From positions 806,001-870,000 of the forward strand of contig NBAY01000011.1 of NCBI GenBank assembly GCA_002794775.1: a stretch of DNA of 64,000 nt, given 5' to 3'. Positions 1 to 10,827 of this stretch are shown in pieces. The stretch is from Porodaedalea pini. Lineage: Eukaryota; Basidiomycota; Agaricomycetes; Hymenochaetales; Hymenochaetaceae. The notes beneath the pieces were generated by a model. That model was not told where the DNA came from, ran no database searches, and saw nothing but the letters and a program-made list of their open reading frames with translations. The position numbers were made by a program, and so were the translations under genes. Each line of letters opens with the position of its first letter. The first letter of the stretch is position 1.

Positions 1-669
1 AAGTGTGTCACCGGGTCAATCCTCTATTTCATACTTCTGCACATATTAGTTTTCTGCGCAAAGCGACTGTTCAGTCACAGACGTGGACGAAAGAGTACCA
101 GCGGCATGAGAAACCCGAATCACCTAGGTAAATTTGAGAAGATGGTGAGCAACGAAAGCCCCTGGAAAATGGATCATCAAGCAGCAAAATACATGTAAAT
201 TGAAATGTGCACTCCTCAGGTTCTCAAGGTGCCAAAGCAAAGAGTACCCACGAGCTCAGGCAAAGCGAGTTGGCCAATACATGGTAGCAACTCCGCCAGA
301 GAAGCGAGGGAGAAGGAAGATACTGGTGGGTCATGTCTAGAAATGGAGCATCAAAGTGATCGAGTCGCAAGGACGTGCTGAGTACATAAAGCCGGCACGT
401 GAGCTTATCAGGACGTACCCCAGCATAACAACGAAAAATAAAACATCTAGCATCGCGACATGAATTACTTCCCTTAGAACTTTAGAAGCAGGTTCAGAGA
501 CGTGAATTTCTTCTAAGCCTTACTTTTTTGGCTGGGGCCGCCTGGCATTTAGAATCCGGCGGGTTGTTTCTAAATACTTACGGGAAGTCAACCAGTATAG
601 CATTCTTCTGGGTCTCTGCTTTTCTCTATAACATACTGTGCATACAAGCTTCACGGATGATCGTATAGA
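1..669. other. Left edge, no gene seen
   Basis: No open frame longer than a few dozen codons with recognisable protein content on either strand. The sequence presumably holds the 3' flank of the first BTB gene, whose stop lies at 670, plus the flank of whatever gene lies left of the window. I see no tRNA, repeat or terminal inverted repeat here. Confidence 0.5.
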
Positions 670-1740
670 CTACTCTGCATTGAAGGTGATCTTATCGCAT
701 CCGTCGTTGATAACTTCTCTCATCGTTCGTTCTATGGCCACATGCCCAACCCCAAAAGCCGTAGGCACTAGCGGACAGCGACGACAGTAAGATTCTAATG
801 CCAGTGGTCCGACAATTTCCTCATGGCCCTTCTCGCATCTCCTAATTCTGGGGTGTCCAGTTCTATAGTGTGCGACCAGCTTCGCCAGTTTCCTTTCTCG
901 AATTCGGGCTACCTTGAGAGCGTCCTGCGAACCGAGTCTTTCCACCTCCTCGTCTGTGAGTGAGTCTTCGCGCTCCACCAGTTCCGAGAATGCCTTATGG
1001 ATCCAGTCGGACAACTCATACGTTCGGGCGAGTTGGATCCTGCGGATTGCGTCGATGCTGCAGACGTTCAGCTTCTTCAAGGCCTGCTCTCGCAGCTCGT
1101 CGAACTCCCACATCCGCGCAAGCTTCATAACCGACAGCCACTCCTCAACTGACAGATCTTGGCCCGACAAATGATGGTACTTCCTGTGACAATTGGATAG
1201 GACATATATCAGATTGTTTGTCCTTTTTCCAATTGAAAACTGGGTAATATCTTACGGCGTATACAAGGCTTTCAAGAACGCCCGGAACTCGTCATTCTTG
1301 ATGCCGTCGAGTAGCAGAGGGTGCGCTTCATCCATACCGTCGCAGACTGTGCCTTCAACTTTCGGGAGCTCAAGCATATTGCGGAACACGGGGGACGCGT
1401 CCACGAAAGGCTTGCGAAGAACACTGAACAGGTAGCTCTCGACCTAGATACCGAGAATTAGAGTAACAAAAGTTTTGAAATATTTAGCCCTTACTTGGAT
1501 TACGATCAAGGAGGAGAAGAATTCACTATCTTTCCTCCAGCCTATCTGCTCCATGCTGTAAGACCTACGCCAGGTGGGTGCGTCTTGACGGGGGTTGGAT
1601 GGAGAGCCTTCTTTTTCTTCTACTGGCGGGCTTGGGAGTTTATCTGAGAAGCATATCATGAACATGCGGAACATGCGCGTTTTACATGTCTTCTTTGCCG
1701 CTTTATGATTCATCTTGTCTTCACTGACAACGCTGGTCAT
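670..1740 (-). CDS. BTB/POZ domain protein (tandem copy 1)
   Basis: Three exons, 1740-1495, 1443-1256 and 1183-670, give 315 residues in frame. The BTB fold runs from about residue 74 (EFFSSLIVIQ, then VESYLFSVLRKPF and SPVFRNMLELP) through LLLDGIKNDEFRAFLKALY to the helical part KLARMWEFDELREQALKKL. A C-terminal cysteine-containing stretch (CEKGHEE, CRRC) resembles the same place in copy 3. Agaricomycete BTB proteins of this build are numerous; BTB domains mediate dimerisation and often recruit substrates to Cullin-3 ubiquitin ligases, but the partner here is unknown. The first 70 residues are poorly conserved and basic, so the start at 1740 is the weakest part of the model. It lies head-to-tail with two paralogues to its right, which points to local duplication. 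Confidence 0.8.
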
Positions 1741-1961
1741 GTCAAGGTCTTATGGCACTACTCTTCCACACGGCTTCTTCTAAGAAGTTCTACTAAGACT
1801 TCTAATCACCGAATTTCATCTCTACTGAATTTGCCTTCAAAATAGAGCTTGGCCCGCACATGAAATGACTCAGAGTAATCATTGTATCAATCATTCAGCA
1901 AAGTATTGTAAGTAGTAGTACTATGTAGCCTCCCCGAACGGCCTGCAAAAAATCTCAAACT

Positions 1962-3018
1962 TCATTGTCCTATGCTTGTCCCCATCCTCCTCTCTGATTT
2001 CTTCTTTGGCCGCCTTCCTTGACTTGAAGTCCCCCTTGACCCTCCCCATAGCCCTAGGCCTCCTTCCTCTTCTATCTCCACCTGCGGAGGAACAGCTGGT
2101 ACCGCCGGTGCCCACTGTGGTATCAACTCTTCTGACGGTAGTACCTCCTTCTCCTCCTCCCATTCTATCCCCCTCATTATCTGAGTAGATGGAGACTCAG
2201 GAGCAGGCGTGGTAAGAAATACTTCGTCAATAGCTGCTCGAGTAACATCGTATATGCAAAAACGTCCACTGCTGCGAGCAGCCACCACCTTTTCGCGAAC
2301 ACGTGCCATTTTAACAGAAAACTCCAAGCCCAGACTGTATGCCTCCTCCTCTGAAAGTGGCTCCAATCTGGTGGCAAGCTCATAGTACGCATCTGCATAC
2401 CAATCTTCCAGGTCGTAGTCGTGAGCAAGCTTGATTTTGTCGGCGGTGGGAACAGTATTCCACAAGACGTCTCGAATACGGCTTTTAGCGATGAGGTGGA
2501 TGCTTTCAAATCCCCACATATGTGAAAGGTTGAGAAGCGAAGTGCATTGCTCCACAGATAAGGAGGATGATATGTCCTTTGCTTTTCTATATAATAGCGA
2601 TGCGATTTCAACACTACATGCGGCGACATTCTTCAAAGAAATGCTTACGGAGGATACAACAATCTGAGGAGTAGCTTGAATGCCTCTTTGTCTATCGCCT
2701 CCAAATGAATCGGGTTATCGTCGCTCATGCCTTCCACCACGCCGTCCCCTTTGACTGTGGGAATCGAAAACATGTCTCGGAAAACGTGCGATTGTTCCTC
2801 GAGCTCATGTCTGGGCACCCTGAACAGACAGTTCTCAACCTTTAAACAAGACTCAGCTTCACCTTGATTCTTTTTGAAGACCGCGCTCTCACCTTGAAAG
2901 TGACTAGGCTGAAATAGAATGTATCGTCTCTAGAAATCTCTGTAGGCACAACTTCAATGCTTTCCGATGGAGAAGCAGGGTCTGTAGTAGAAAAATACGA
3001 AGAGCTTTCTGAATCCAT
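1962..3018 (-). CDS. BTB/POZ domain protein (tandem copy 2)
   Basis: Exons 3018-2893, 2839-2649 and 2586-1962 splice cleanly into 313 residues, nearly the length of copy 1 and with introns at the same places. The N-terminus reads MDSESSSYFSTTDP, then EISRDDTFYFSLVTFK leading into VENCLFRVPRHELEEQSHVF and RDMFSIPTVKGDG, the core BTB strand-helix pattern; SLSVEQCTSLLNLSHMWGF is the helical back half. The tail after residue 240 is acidic, proline-rich and then basic (RRPKKKSERR), perhaps a nuclear localisation stretch. Role inferred only from the family: a dimerising adaptor, possibly for ubiquitin ligation. This is the intact member closest in sequence to the broken copy 3. Confidence 0.82.
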
Positions 3019-3268
3019 GATCGCTGACGGTCAAATGAGTGGTCCCGTTGATGTCAGATCGAGCTGCGGCACAGAGATAAAGTATAAGAGGAGGGCAAGT
3101 CAAGAAGGATCAGACGTCAACAGACTCAGACAACACGTGGCTTTGGTGCGTCAAACGCATGTTAGAGCTTCGACTCCTTCAAGTCAGATGTCCATCGTGC
3201 GAAGATACACAGACCATATTTGAAATCAGAAGAGACTAATTTGGCAACCTGAAGCCCAGGCATGTAGC

Positions 3269-4203
3269 TCAGAAAGTAGAGACCCCGTGGTGTGTACCTA
3301 AAGACAGTACATAAGTTCTAAGAAGGCAACTATACTTTGAAGACATTCGAGATAGCCCGTACTGTCGCAACTTCAATGCCTGTTCCATCATTGCTGCTGT
3401 AAGATTAGAACAATAGCCTCCGCTTTGGCGGCAATGGACACATGTATGATGGTGGTGGCTGGATGTGGAAAGCCTCTTTTCACGGACTTGCGCCATCTTT
3501 GCTGTGAAGTACGCACCTAAGCGGAGCGCTTCGTTGGCGGCCAGAGAAGCCACGCGCGCGTCCGGCTCCATATAAGCAGGCGCGTACCATTCCGTGATTT
3601 CGTATTTATGCGCAAGCCCGATCTTCTGGACGGAATCGATGCTGTGCCACTATTCCTGTTTAATCCTCTACGGGTCTGTTCGAATACCGGCTGCGCGAGA
3701 GATTGAGGAGTGAAGTGCATTCCTCGAATGATAGAGAAGTTGGAGCACCTCCAAAGCTCCTGAGGGCAGCAACATGAGTTGACAGGACCTGACTCGTACT
3801 TCAAACACTCACAGCGGATAGAGGAAAAGAGAGCAGGAGCTTGAACGTCTTCCTACGCACACCTTCCAAGATTATCGGATTTTCGTCACTTGCGCCCTCC
3901 ACACCTAACCCATCGCCCTTCATAGGCAGAGCGAACATGTCTCGGAAAACGTGCGACAGTTCTTGGGACTTCTGCTTTGGAACTTTAAAGAGGCAGTTGT
4001 CAACCTGACGAGCAGCATCGCCAGCTCAGTATTAAAGAAAGCAAACGGCTTTGAGTGACCTCACTTACCTTGAAGGTAACCAGGTCGAAGTAATACGACT
4101 CGCCTCTGCTGATTTCTGTATCTTGAGCGGGCGTTGTAGTGCTATCCATAGTCATGGTCTTGTTGTAGCTTGATCTGTCTAGAATCGCCTCGATATGCTG
4201 CAT
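3269..4203 (-). pseudogene. Decayed BTB/POZ gene (tandem copy 3)
   Basis: The first exon is clear (EISRGESYYFDLVTFK before a GTAAGT donor) and exon 2 continues VDNCLFKVPKQKSQELSHVF, RDMFALP, very close to copy 2. Near 3822-3826 a T-run carries one base too many for the expected FLYPL reading. After SLSFEECTSLLNLS, about a dozen residues matching HMWGFESIHLIAK of copy 2 are missing, and the remaining frame toward KIGLAHKYEITEWYAPAY holds two in-frame TAG codons near 3647-3665. The 3' part stays open (LGAYFTAKMAQVREKRL and a cysteine-rich CVHCRQSGGYC tail). The loss of sequence argues for a real pseudogene rather than only base-calling error. Copies 1 and 2 look functional. Confidence 0.72.
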
Positions 4204-4489
4204 AAGAACTTAGAAACGTGACTGATGATGAACAGAGGAAGCCGCCATGACGCCCTGTTATTAAGGTGGTCCGGCATCCGTCTTGAAGAGGGGACGGGGG
4301 AGTTGATTACAATCAGCAAGCTATATACTCTTGCCGTCAAGCTTCTAGGAACAGTGCGGTGTCGCATTCCAGGTCTTGTCTTTGTCTTTTCCAGCAAAGC
4401 GTTAAGAAAGCTGTGAGCATTGTCAATTAGCGATTATGACTAGACTATACATTACATCGTAACCAAGCTTCCGAATGAAAGCAGACCAC

Positions 4490-4762
4490 TTAAATTGATT
4501 CTCTCTTCTTCTGTTTGTCCGCTTTGAGTGCGTAGCGCTGCGCGAGGAACCTCTTGCGATCGCCAAACCATGAGATTTCCCTTTCAAGCTCTTCCTTCCC
4601 CTTGGGCTTGGGTGGCACGTTCGACGCCTTTTTCCGGCGTCTGCGACGCACGTCGCCATTTGGAGTGAAATGAGATCCATAAGGGTTAAAATGCCGCTCA
4701 TACAGACCATTACGATTCGGATTTAAAAGCCTCCTGTGGCGAAACCTATAAAGGGAGGGCAT
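4490..4762 (-). other. Open frame for an alternative basic C-terminus of the Met-tRNA synthetase
   Basis: A frame open to a stop at 4490 reads GLYERHFNPYGSHFTPNGD, RRRRRKKASNVPPKPKGKEE, WFGDRKRFLAQRYALKADKQ. It looks coding-like (charged, with Trp and Gly) but its only start, at 4762, lies inside the last intron of the synthetase gene. It can be joined in frame to the synthetase if the last intron uses the GTACCT donor near 4802 (57-nt intron) in place of the GTGAGT donor at 4821. I cannot name a homologue. It could also be a chance open frame over a 3' UTR. Confidence 0.35.
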
Positions 4763-7292
4763 GCAAAGAAAATATCAATTACGACAATACTCGAGAGGTA
4801 CCCACGACGAGAAAAACTCACGCACTGGGGATGCCGATTCTCCTCTATTAGCTCTAACAGCTTCTTCCTTTTCCGATTCTCTTCCCACTTATGATCCGCT
4901 TCAACTTCCTTCCACCCTCTCTGGTCTGTCGTAGGGAAGAGGATAGCTTTTTCCATTGGACCAGTACGCACGCGACCCGCACCGATGCACGCGCATGCAT
5001 ACGTGCGAGCTCTGGGATGGATATGCAGAGCGTCAAGCAGAGCCCGAGATGCGACGGGCAGGAAAGGCTGCAATAGGATCCCACAGATGCGTAACGTCTC
5101 GCGCCCCCAGACGAGAAGATGAATGCTGTCACGGGACTGCGTATCGGCAGACCACGGCTGAATTCGCGTGATCTCCTTGTTGAGGAGTGAAAGGACATTT
5201 GCAATGGATTGTGTAGCTTCGCCTACTTCGTATCGTTGCAGGTGATAAGAGACCTTCCCGCGCAGCATATCGAGAGCATCACGCAACTCTGCGGAAACGA
5301 TAAGCGCTTCATCGGCCAAATCTGGTTCAGGCAATTCGGAGTACCAGACAACACCGGGGCCACGTTTCAGCAAAACGCCAGGAGCAATGTTATTGCCATC
5401 AGTGCGCGCAATCCGTTCGATATATTCCTTGGCATAGTCGGCCTCGACTCCGATCCTAGAGGTCTCAAATCTGTAACGGCGATCTTCCATTTCGTCATCA
5501 TATTCTTTAGATCCTGGCTCTGACAATGGCGCAGGAGCGTTTCCGCGCGTCATCAGGATACCACGATGCAATGGAATTTCGTGAAACGCAGCAGGCAATC
5601 TCTCAAGGACCTTGCGAGACTGTAAGCGCAAAAGAACATTCCCTAGAAGTGATCGCAGTTCGCTCGTAGACTTGAGCAGCTGATCGTCATTCCAATCTAC
5701 AGATGAAAATCTTTCAACGGCCCGAAATATGACGACGATTGAGTCAGAAGTAAAGCACCAACCGACGTCGCTTTTAAAGTAACCGCCAGTCCGGGCCAAG
5801 TACCATCTTACAGCGTCCACGCCGTGTTCTTTGAGCATAGCAACAGGATCGACAACATTCCCGACAGATTTTGACATCTTCGCCTTCTTAACAGTCCAAT
5901 GAGCATGCGAAAGCAGCGAACGCGGAAGAGGCATTTTAAGTGCCATTAGAAATGCCGGGAAGTATATGGCATGAAACCTGTCCCAAACAGTTTCGTTGTT
6001 AGATCACATATTTAAATGTAAAAACTCATGCAGCACACTTAAGTATATCTTTCCCGATGATCTGGAGATCCACTGGCCAACCATTTGCGGTCATATCAAC
6101 CGCATCAACCCACGGATAGCCAATACCGGTGAGGTAGCTTGCTAGAGCATCGAGCCAAACGTATATGGTCTGGGAAGCATCCTCTGGTACAGGAATACCC
6201 CACTTCAAGCGCCAGGAGGGCCGAGATATAGACAAGTCCGGGAGCGCTTTCGGATCCCGCGACTCGAGGATGTCCATAATCTCCTTCCGCTGATTCGGGG
6301 GATAGATTGCTGCTCACCGAATTCGAACCATAATGCTAGAAAGACTAGTTTGACGTTGCTTACCATTCGGATTGGCCTGGAAATGTTCAAGAAGCGGAGC
6401 TCTGAACTTCGACAGTGGGAACTTATAATTCTCTTCCTTCGTCCATTCCACGACATTCCCTGTCTCAACTGAAACCTTCACTTCCGCACCCGTCTTCGGA
6501 TCGATTTCAGTGCGAATCTGCGAGTCAGTATAGAAGCATTCGTCCGAGATGGAATACCAGCCGCTATGCTCGCCCAAGTAAATGTGACCAGATCTTATAA
6601 GGTTTGTCTAAGCACGAAGAGGTTTGTCAAGGATAATGATGTGAAACCGGCATTTGCACGCACCCAGAGCGTCTGTACACCATGATAATGTTCCTCTGCT
6701 GAAGTACGGACAAATTTTGTATGGGTGATCTTCGCTTGTTGTGCCAAGCTCTATAAAATGAAACGTTAACTTAGCCGTGCAAGTGAAAGATATGATGGTA
6801 CACACACTGAAAGCATGGCCGAGAAGGTCACAAAATTCTTGCGGCTGCATATTACGTTCCTGGGCTGCCTTTTGAATCTTCAAGCCATGTTCATCCGTGC
6901 CAGTGATGAAATGAACTGGACGCATTGGCATAGTGAGTCGAGCATGGCAGGCAAAAATGTCCGCCATGACAAGAGAGTAAAGGTGTCCAATGTGTGGGAC
7001 TTCATGAAGAGGTTTGTCAAGGATATGAGGGGACAAACAGAGAGCTTAAAGACGACGAACCTGCATTAGGATAAAATATAGGAGTCGTGATATAGTATGG
7101 TTTGACGCGGTGCTCATATCTGGCTGACAAGACCTCTGACTTTCCGGTTGCAGGAGTAGATGATGGCTCGAGGTGAGGAGGGACATCCACTCGGCTAGCA
7201 TACAAGCGTCGCCATTGCCATTGTCGTCTGCGGGCGGCGCCGAGCACAGACTTGTTAGACGCGTTCAGCCATCGCGTCGCAGCTATATTCAT
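4710..7292 (-). CDS. MSM1: Mitochondrial methionyl-tRNA synthetase
   Basis: Seven exons (7292-7061, 6999-6806, 6750-6664, 6607-6364, 6309-6039, 5977-4822, 4745-4710) total 2220 nt, 739 residues. Class I signature motifs are present: [19 protein letters not shown] holds the HIGH box, and [15 protein letters not shown] holds the KMSKS loop, with WGIPVP and [19 protein letters not shown] between them. The enzyme charges tRNA-Met with methionine. A basic, Arg/Ser/Ala-rich N-terminus of about 60 residues ([33 protein letters not shown]) fits a mitochondrial presequence. The protein is longer than the usual 570-600 residues, partly from an insertion of roughly 90 residues after [10 protein letters not shown]. 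Introns 1 and 3 share a 20-nt identical stretch. It is transcribed away from TMA22 from a short common promoter. Confidence 0.92.
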
Positions 7293-7466
7293 GCAGCCAG
7301 TGCTGGGGACTCAGTGGGGAGATAAATTCTTTGACGACTCGGAGCAGGAGTGACGCACAAGAAAAAAGTGACCGTGGGCAACGTCGATCATGCTACACGC
7401 GAATCCTCGCCGACTTGGATTAACAACTTGAAAACGCATACATACATCTTGTCCTCGACGGCCACA
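7293..7466. promoter_or_regulatory. Bidirectional promoter between MSM1 and TMA22
   Basis: Only 174 bp separate the start codons of the two divergent genes, so both core promoters and 5' untranslated regions must lie here. Both products serve translation, one mitochondrial and one cytosolic. I see no clear TATA box. Confidence 0.55.
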
Positions 7467-8315
7467 ATGACATCTGAAGAAGCTGTCGAGCAGCCGACAG
7501 CACCCGCTGCGCTTGAGCCCGTACAAGTCTTATACTGTGCAGGTGGATGACACATTATACCCTCTCTCACTCTACGCTGAACAAATGCACTGGTCAGTAT
7601 GCACCTACCCGCCCGAGTACTGCGAATTCGGCGAGCACCTGACGAAATGCAAGGAGTGGCTTCAGGCAGAACATCCGGACCTGTATGATAAATACTACAG
7701 TGAAGGTGCGTTTGCTGCACCAAACTTGAGACTACGAACGATAGCGGATTCAAACTGATGCTGTGTCCGTGTCGCTGTGAACGTAGAGGCTTTGCAAGCA
7801 AAGATCGGAACACTATCGCTCGAGGCCCAGAAGAAACTCGAGAAGGATGTACAGAAAGCGGAGAAGAAGGCGGAGGCAAAGGCTGACGCTGCACTCAAAA
7901 AACAGCTGGTACGCGGTAAAGTAGTCCTCCAACCGTGTCTTTCCGAGTAATCTCTGGCTATTGCTGCAGGAATCCCAAGTGATTATCAAACGAATAGAAC
8001 GCAACAAGCGCAAGCACATCACCTCCATTTATGGACTTGAAGCATTCGGTTCGTTTACTTTCTTCCGGGGAAAGTATCACTGTAATAACTATTTTAGGCA
8101 TCGAGTTGAAGAAGGCAGCCAAGTTTTTCGGAAAGCGCTTCGCAACGGGCTCATCCGTGACGAAGAACCCTCAGGGAAAGGACGAAATCGTCATCCAGGG
8201 AGATGTCTCGGGCGACATCATGGATCTCATCAGCGACAAAGTTGACTTTCTTTCCTCTGTACCAGAAGATAATGTCGAGCTTGTGGAGGAGAAAAAGAAG
8301 AAGGCCGCAGAATGA
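7467..8315 (+). CDS. TMA22: DENR/TMA22, ribosome recycling and re-initiation factor
   Basis: Exons 7467-7542, 7598-7705, 7787-7908, 7970-8048 and 8098-8315 give 200 residues, the normal family length. The N-terminal zinc-binding part reads VLYCAVCTYPPEYCEF followed by LTKCKEWLQAEHPDLYDKYY. A lysine/alanine-rich helix (KKLEKDVQKAEKKAEAKADA) leads to the C-terminal SUI1 domain: VIIKRIERNKRKHITSIYGL, then GIELKKAAKFFGKRFATGSS, VTKNPQGKDEIVIQGDV. With MCT-1/TMA20, the family removes deacylated tRNA from 40S subunits after termination and promotes re-initiation. The start is fixed by the short distance to MSM1 and the family-like MTSEEAVEQPTAPAALEPV leader. Confidence 0.95.
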
Positions 8316-8760
8316 GACGTATGAAGGCAACATAGGCGTAATCACTTTTAGTTGTATAATAGAACAATGCATTGGCACAAGCTGGGGTTTTTATTATTAT
8401 TAAGGAACATTGTATTGCAAAACTACAACTACTAACTACGGAAGCTACGAAAGCAGCAGAACGATACGAAGGGATGCGATGTGACAGGAAGATGAGCAAA
8501 AGATACAGCGGGTGGTGATGACGGCAATTTATGAGCGACGATACAGAAGTGGATTGCGGATGCGAGATGAACCGAATGCGTATGTGGATAGACGACAATG
8601 CAGAGGAATCAGAGAGATGCGGGAAATGAGGGATTAGGTGTATTAGTGCGAAAAGGTGAAGAAATGTAATGTTGAACGCAGAGCCAAAAAGAAAGGGGAA
8701 GGTCCAAAGTAAAAGAGTGTAGGAATGAATAGAGTCGAGACTAGCTCGAATCTACGATAC
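8316..8760. other. Convergent 3' flank, no gene
   Basis: The stretch lies between the stop codons of TMA22 (+) and the small unknown gene (-). It holds the two 3' untranslated regions; a TTTTATTATTATTAAG stretch near 8389-8404 is a likely polyadenylation region for TMA22. Nothing else seen. Confidence 0.5.
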
Positions 8761-9350
8761 TTAAGGAGCGAATTCGAGATCTGCCTGCCAAATGCCCTCG
8801 CCCATGTCGATGATTGACATGAGGATGACATTTTCCAACATGATAGCGCCAGGACCGACGCGCCACTGCGTAGAGCTGCTCGAAACGGGCACAGAGTAAC
8901 ACTTCTATAAGCCGAGAAACATAGGTTAGTGTGATGCAAGAGACGTCGATGGAACGAAGGACCTGCCTGAAAAAATGTCTCGATTTGCCGCGAGACCTCG
9001 ACCGCGAGACGTGCTTTCCATATTTGCGTAAATTTGATAGTGAAATATGTATCTGTAGTCGAGTAACCAGGCCACTGAACCAGACAAGAAAGTAATTGGT
9101 AATCCAACATAAACAGCTGAAGTAGAAATAATCTCACCGAGAGGTACAGTCGTATGGATTTGAGACCACGAAGTACATGCTCGTTGCCATGGGCAATCAA
9201 GCCTTGGTTGGCCTTCGAGGGGATCTCGTTGAGGCGGATACCCATATGCGGGCTATCGACGCAGCGGAAATCAATCACGCCGAAAGTTTGGCCATTAAAG
9301 CCCTTGTGGGGCTTGATTGGAACCTTCATAGAGCCATTTCCGACACGCAT
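8761..9350 (-). CDS. Uncharacterised agaricomycete protein, 154 aa
   Basis: Exons 9350-9138, 9074-8967 and 8904-8761 sum to 465 nt, 154 residues. The text MKVPIKPHKGFNGQTFGVID, RCVDSPHMGIRLNEI, WPGYSTTDTYFTIKF and ARLAVEVSRQIETFFQ has the feel of a conserved basidiomycete family of unknown function in which a central WPGY motif recurs; I cannot attach a named domain. No signal peptide or membrane segment. The second intron starts GCAGGT rather than GT, a GC-AG intron, because only that donor keeps the frame into KCYSVPVSSSSTQWRVGPGA. Longer open frames overlapping this gene on both strands are shadows. Confidence 0.6.
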
Positions 9351-10827
9351 TATGGGCAGTAGAATAGGCAAAGGGATCAGAAAAAGAGCAGAAAATGTGA
9401 GAATCCAGATGAGAGAGCGTGGATGCGTCGAGCGAATGCGAAGCGTGAATAGAAAATGAGAAAAAAAAACGAAGATAGTGAGGTCGAAAGATTGTGAGTG
9501 TCGCGCAGCGACTAATTGTTGAATGCAAGAGCGATTGGCCGAGAGCGGGATGAGGGACGAGCCTCCAGAAAGCCGTACATTTATATTGTAGTAGTCCGGC
9601 TTTGACCAGCATCCAGCCACACGACACTAGTGGCCAAGTAAGCCATGAGCAAGCAGTCGGTCCGAGCTCAAAGGACGAAGAAAGATCCACACGTGTAGTA
9701 GCGGACTCGACATTCAAGACGGATGAACAAACATAATAAAGTATGAGCCACGCTCTCAAGGCTTTCTCGCATTTTGCGATTACTAGAATCGGAGTAGAAT
9801 AGCTTTCGCTGAGCGTGCATAAGAATGAAAGTAGAACACGCCTAACGGATTCGTTGGGGCACGGTCCGAGCTTCTCTATCGCTATCGAAGGATATGTGGA
9901 GTATCCTGTGCAGAACTAAAGAGCTAGGAAGGCGGTGCCTTGGTCCAGCGACGTCGGACTCAGAGACTTGCGTGAGCTGTCCGTTCAAAGGGAATAATAA
10001 GTAATGTGAGGAGAAGACAAGATAAGGCAAGAGACATAAAGACCACAGACTAACACGAGTTGTAACTCTCGGACCCGAAGGCTAGACACAGCTTCAAGAC
10101 AGACAATGGGGATACGTACGCGTGTCTCATTATTAGCGTCAACTTGACACGATATCTGAGCCTCTGTCAGTTGCTTTATGCAGGAGCCCCAAAGCCAGAG
10201 TTATCATCTTCCACAGGCGCATAGAAAGGATGCATAATGCAGTAACTTAGCAGCTCGACCATATGCTCTTGGACGGCAGAGACCTCAGAAGTACTTTGAA
10301 GACTGCGTGAAGAAGTCGAGTTGGTTATTACAAGCGAAGCGCCGCCGCACAGGTTCGAGTTCGGTGGCTGTGCTTCATTCTACTTTAGGAATAGTTTTCT
10401 ACATACGATTTCGGTGGCGTTTTGCTGATGTCGCAGCTGAGGTCGGGTGCGAGTCTGGCATAAGTATTTACTGTAATCCTCAACTTGCAAATGGTACAAT
10501 GTGGAGTACAAAGTGATTCTAAAATTTCAAGGATATACAACAAGACAAGATATGGGTATTACAGGCCTGGTCGATTCCAAATAAGACAGAAAAGACCGGG
10601 TATGCTATGGATACACGTGTAATACAAAGAAATCCTGATAAACAAGAAAGGAGTATAAATCAGCAGTGAGGATGGATGATACGACGAGACCCCTTTACAT
10701 ATAATCAATTAGAATAAGAGTAATAAAAAAAAGAAAAGAAGGGAAGGCGATGCAAGTGAGCGGCAAAGAGAGAACTGATACTAATACATAGCCATTACAT
10801 AGGAGACGCGAAGGATGAGAGTGTACA
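9351..10827. other. Intergenic, no supported gene
   Basis: About 1.5 kb between two minus-strand genes. Small frames (for example 9842-10030 minus, 10307-10516 plus) lack protein-like composition, splice continuity or family resemblance. A purine-rich stretch lies at 10724-10746. No tandem repeat or terminal inverted repeat found by eye. Confidence 0.45.
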
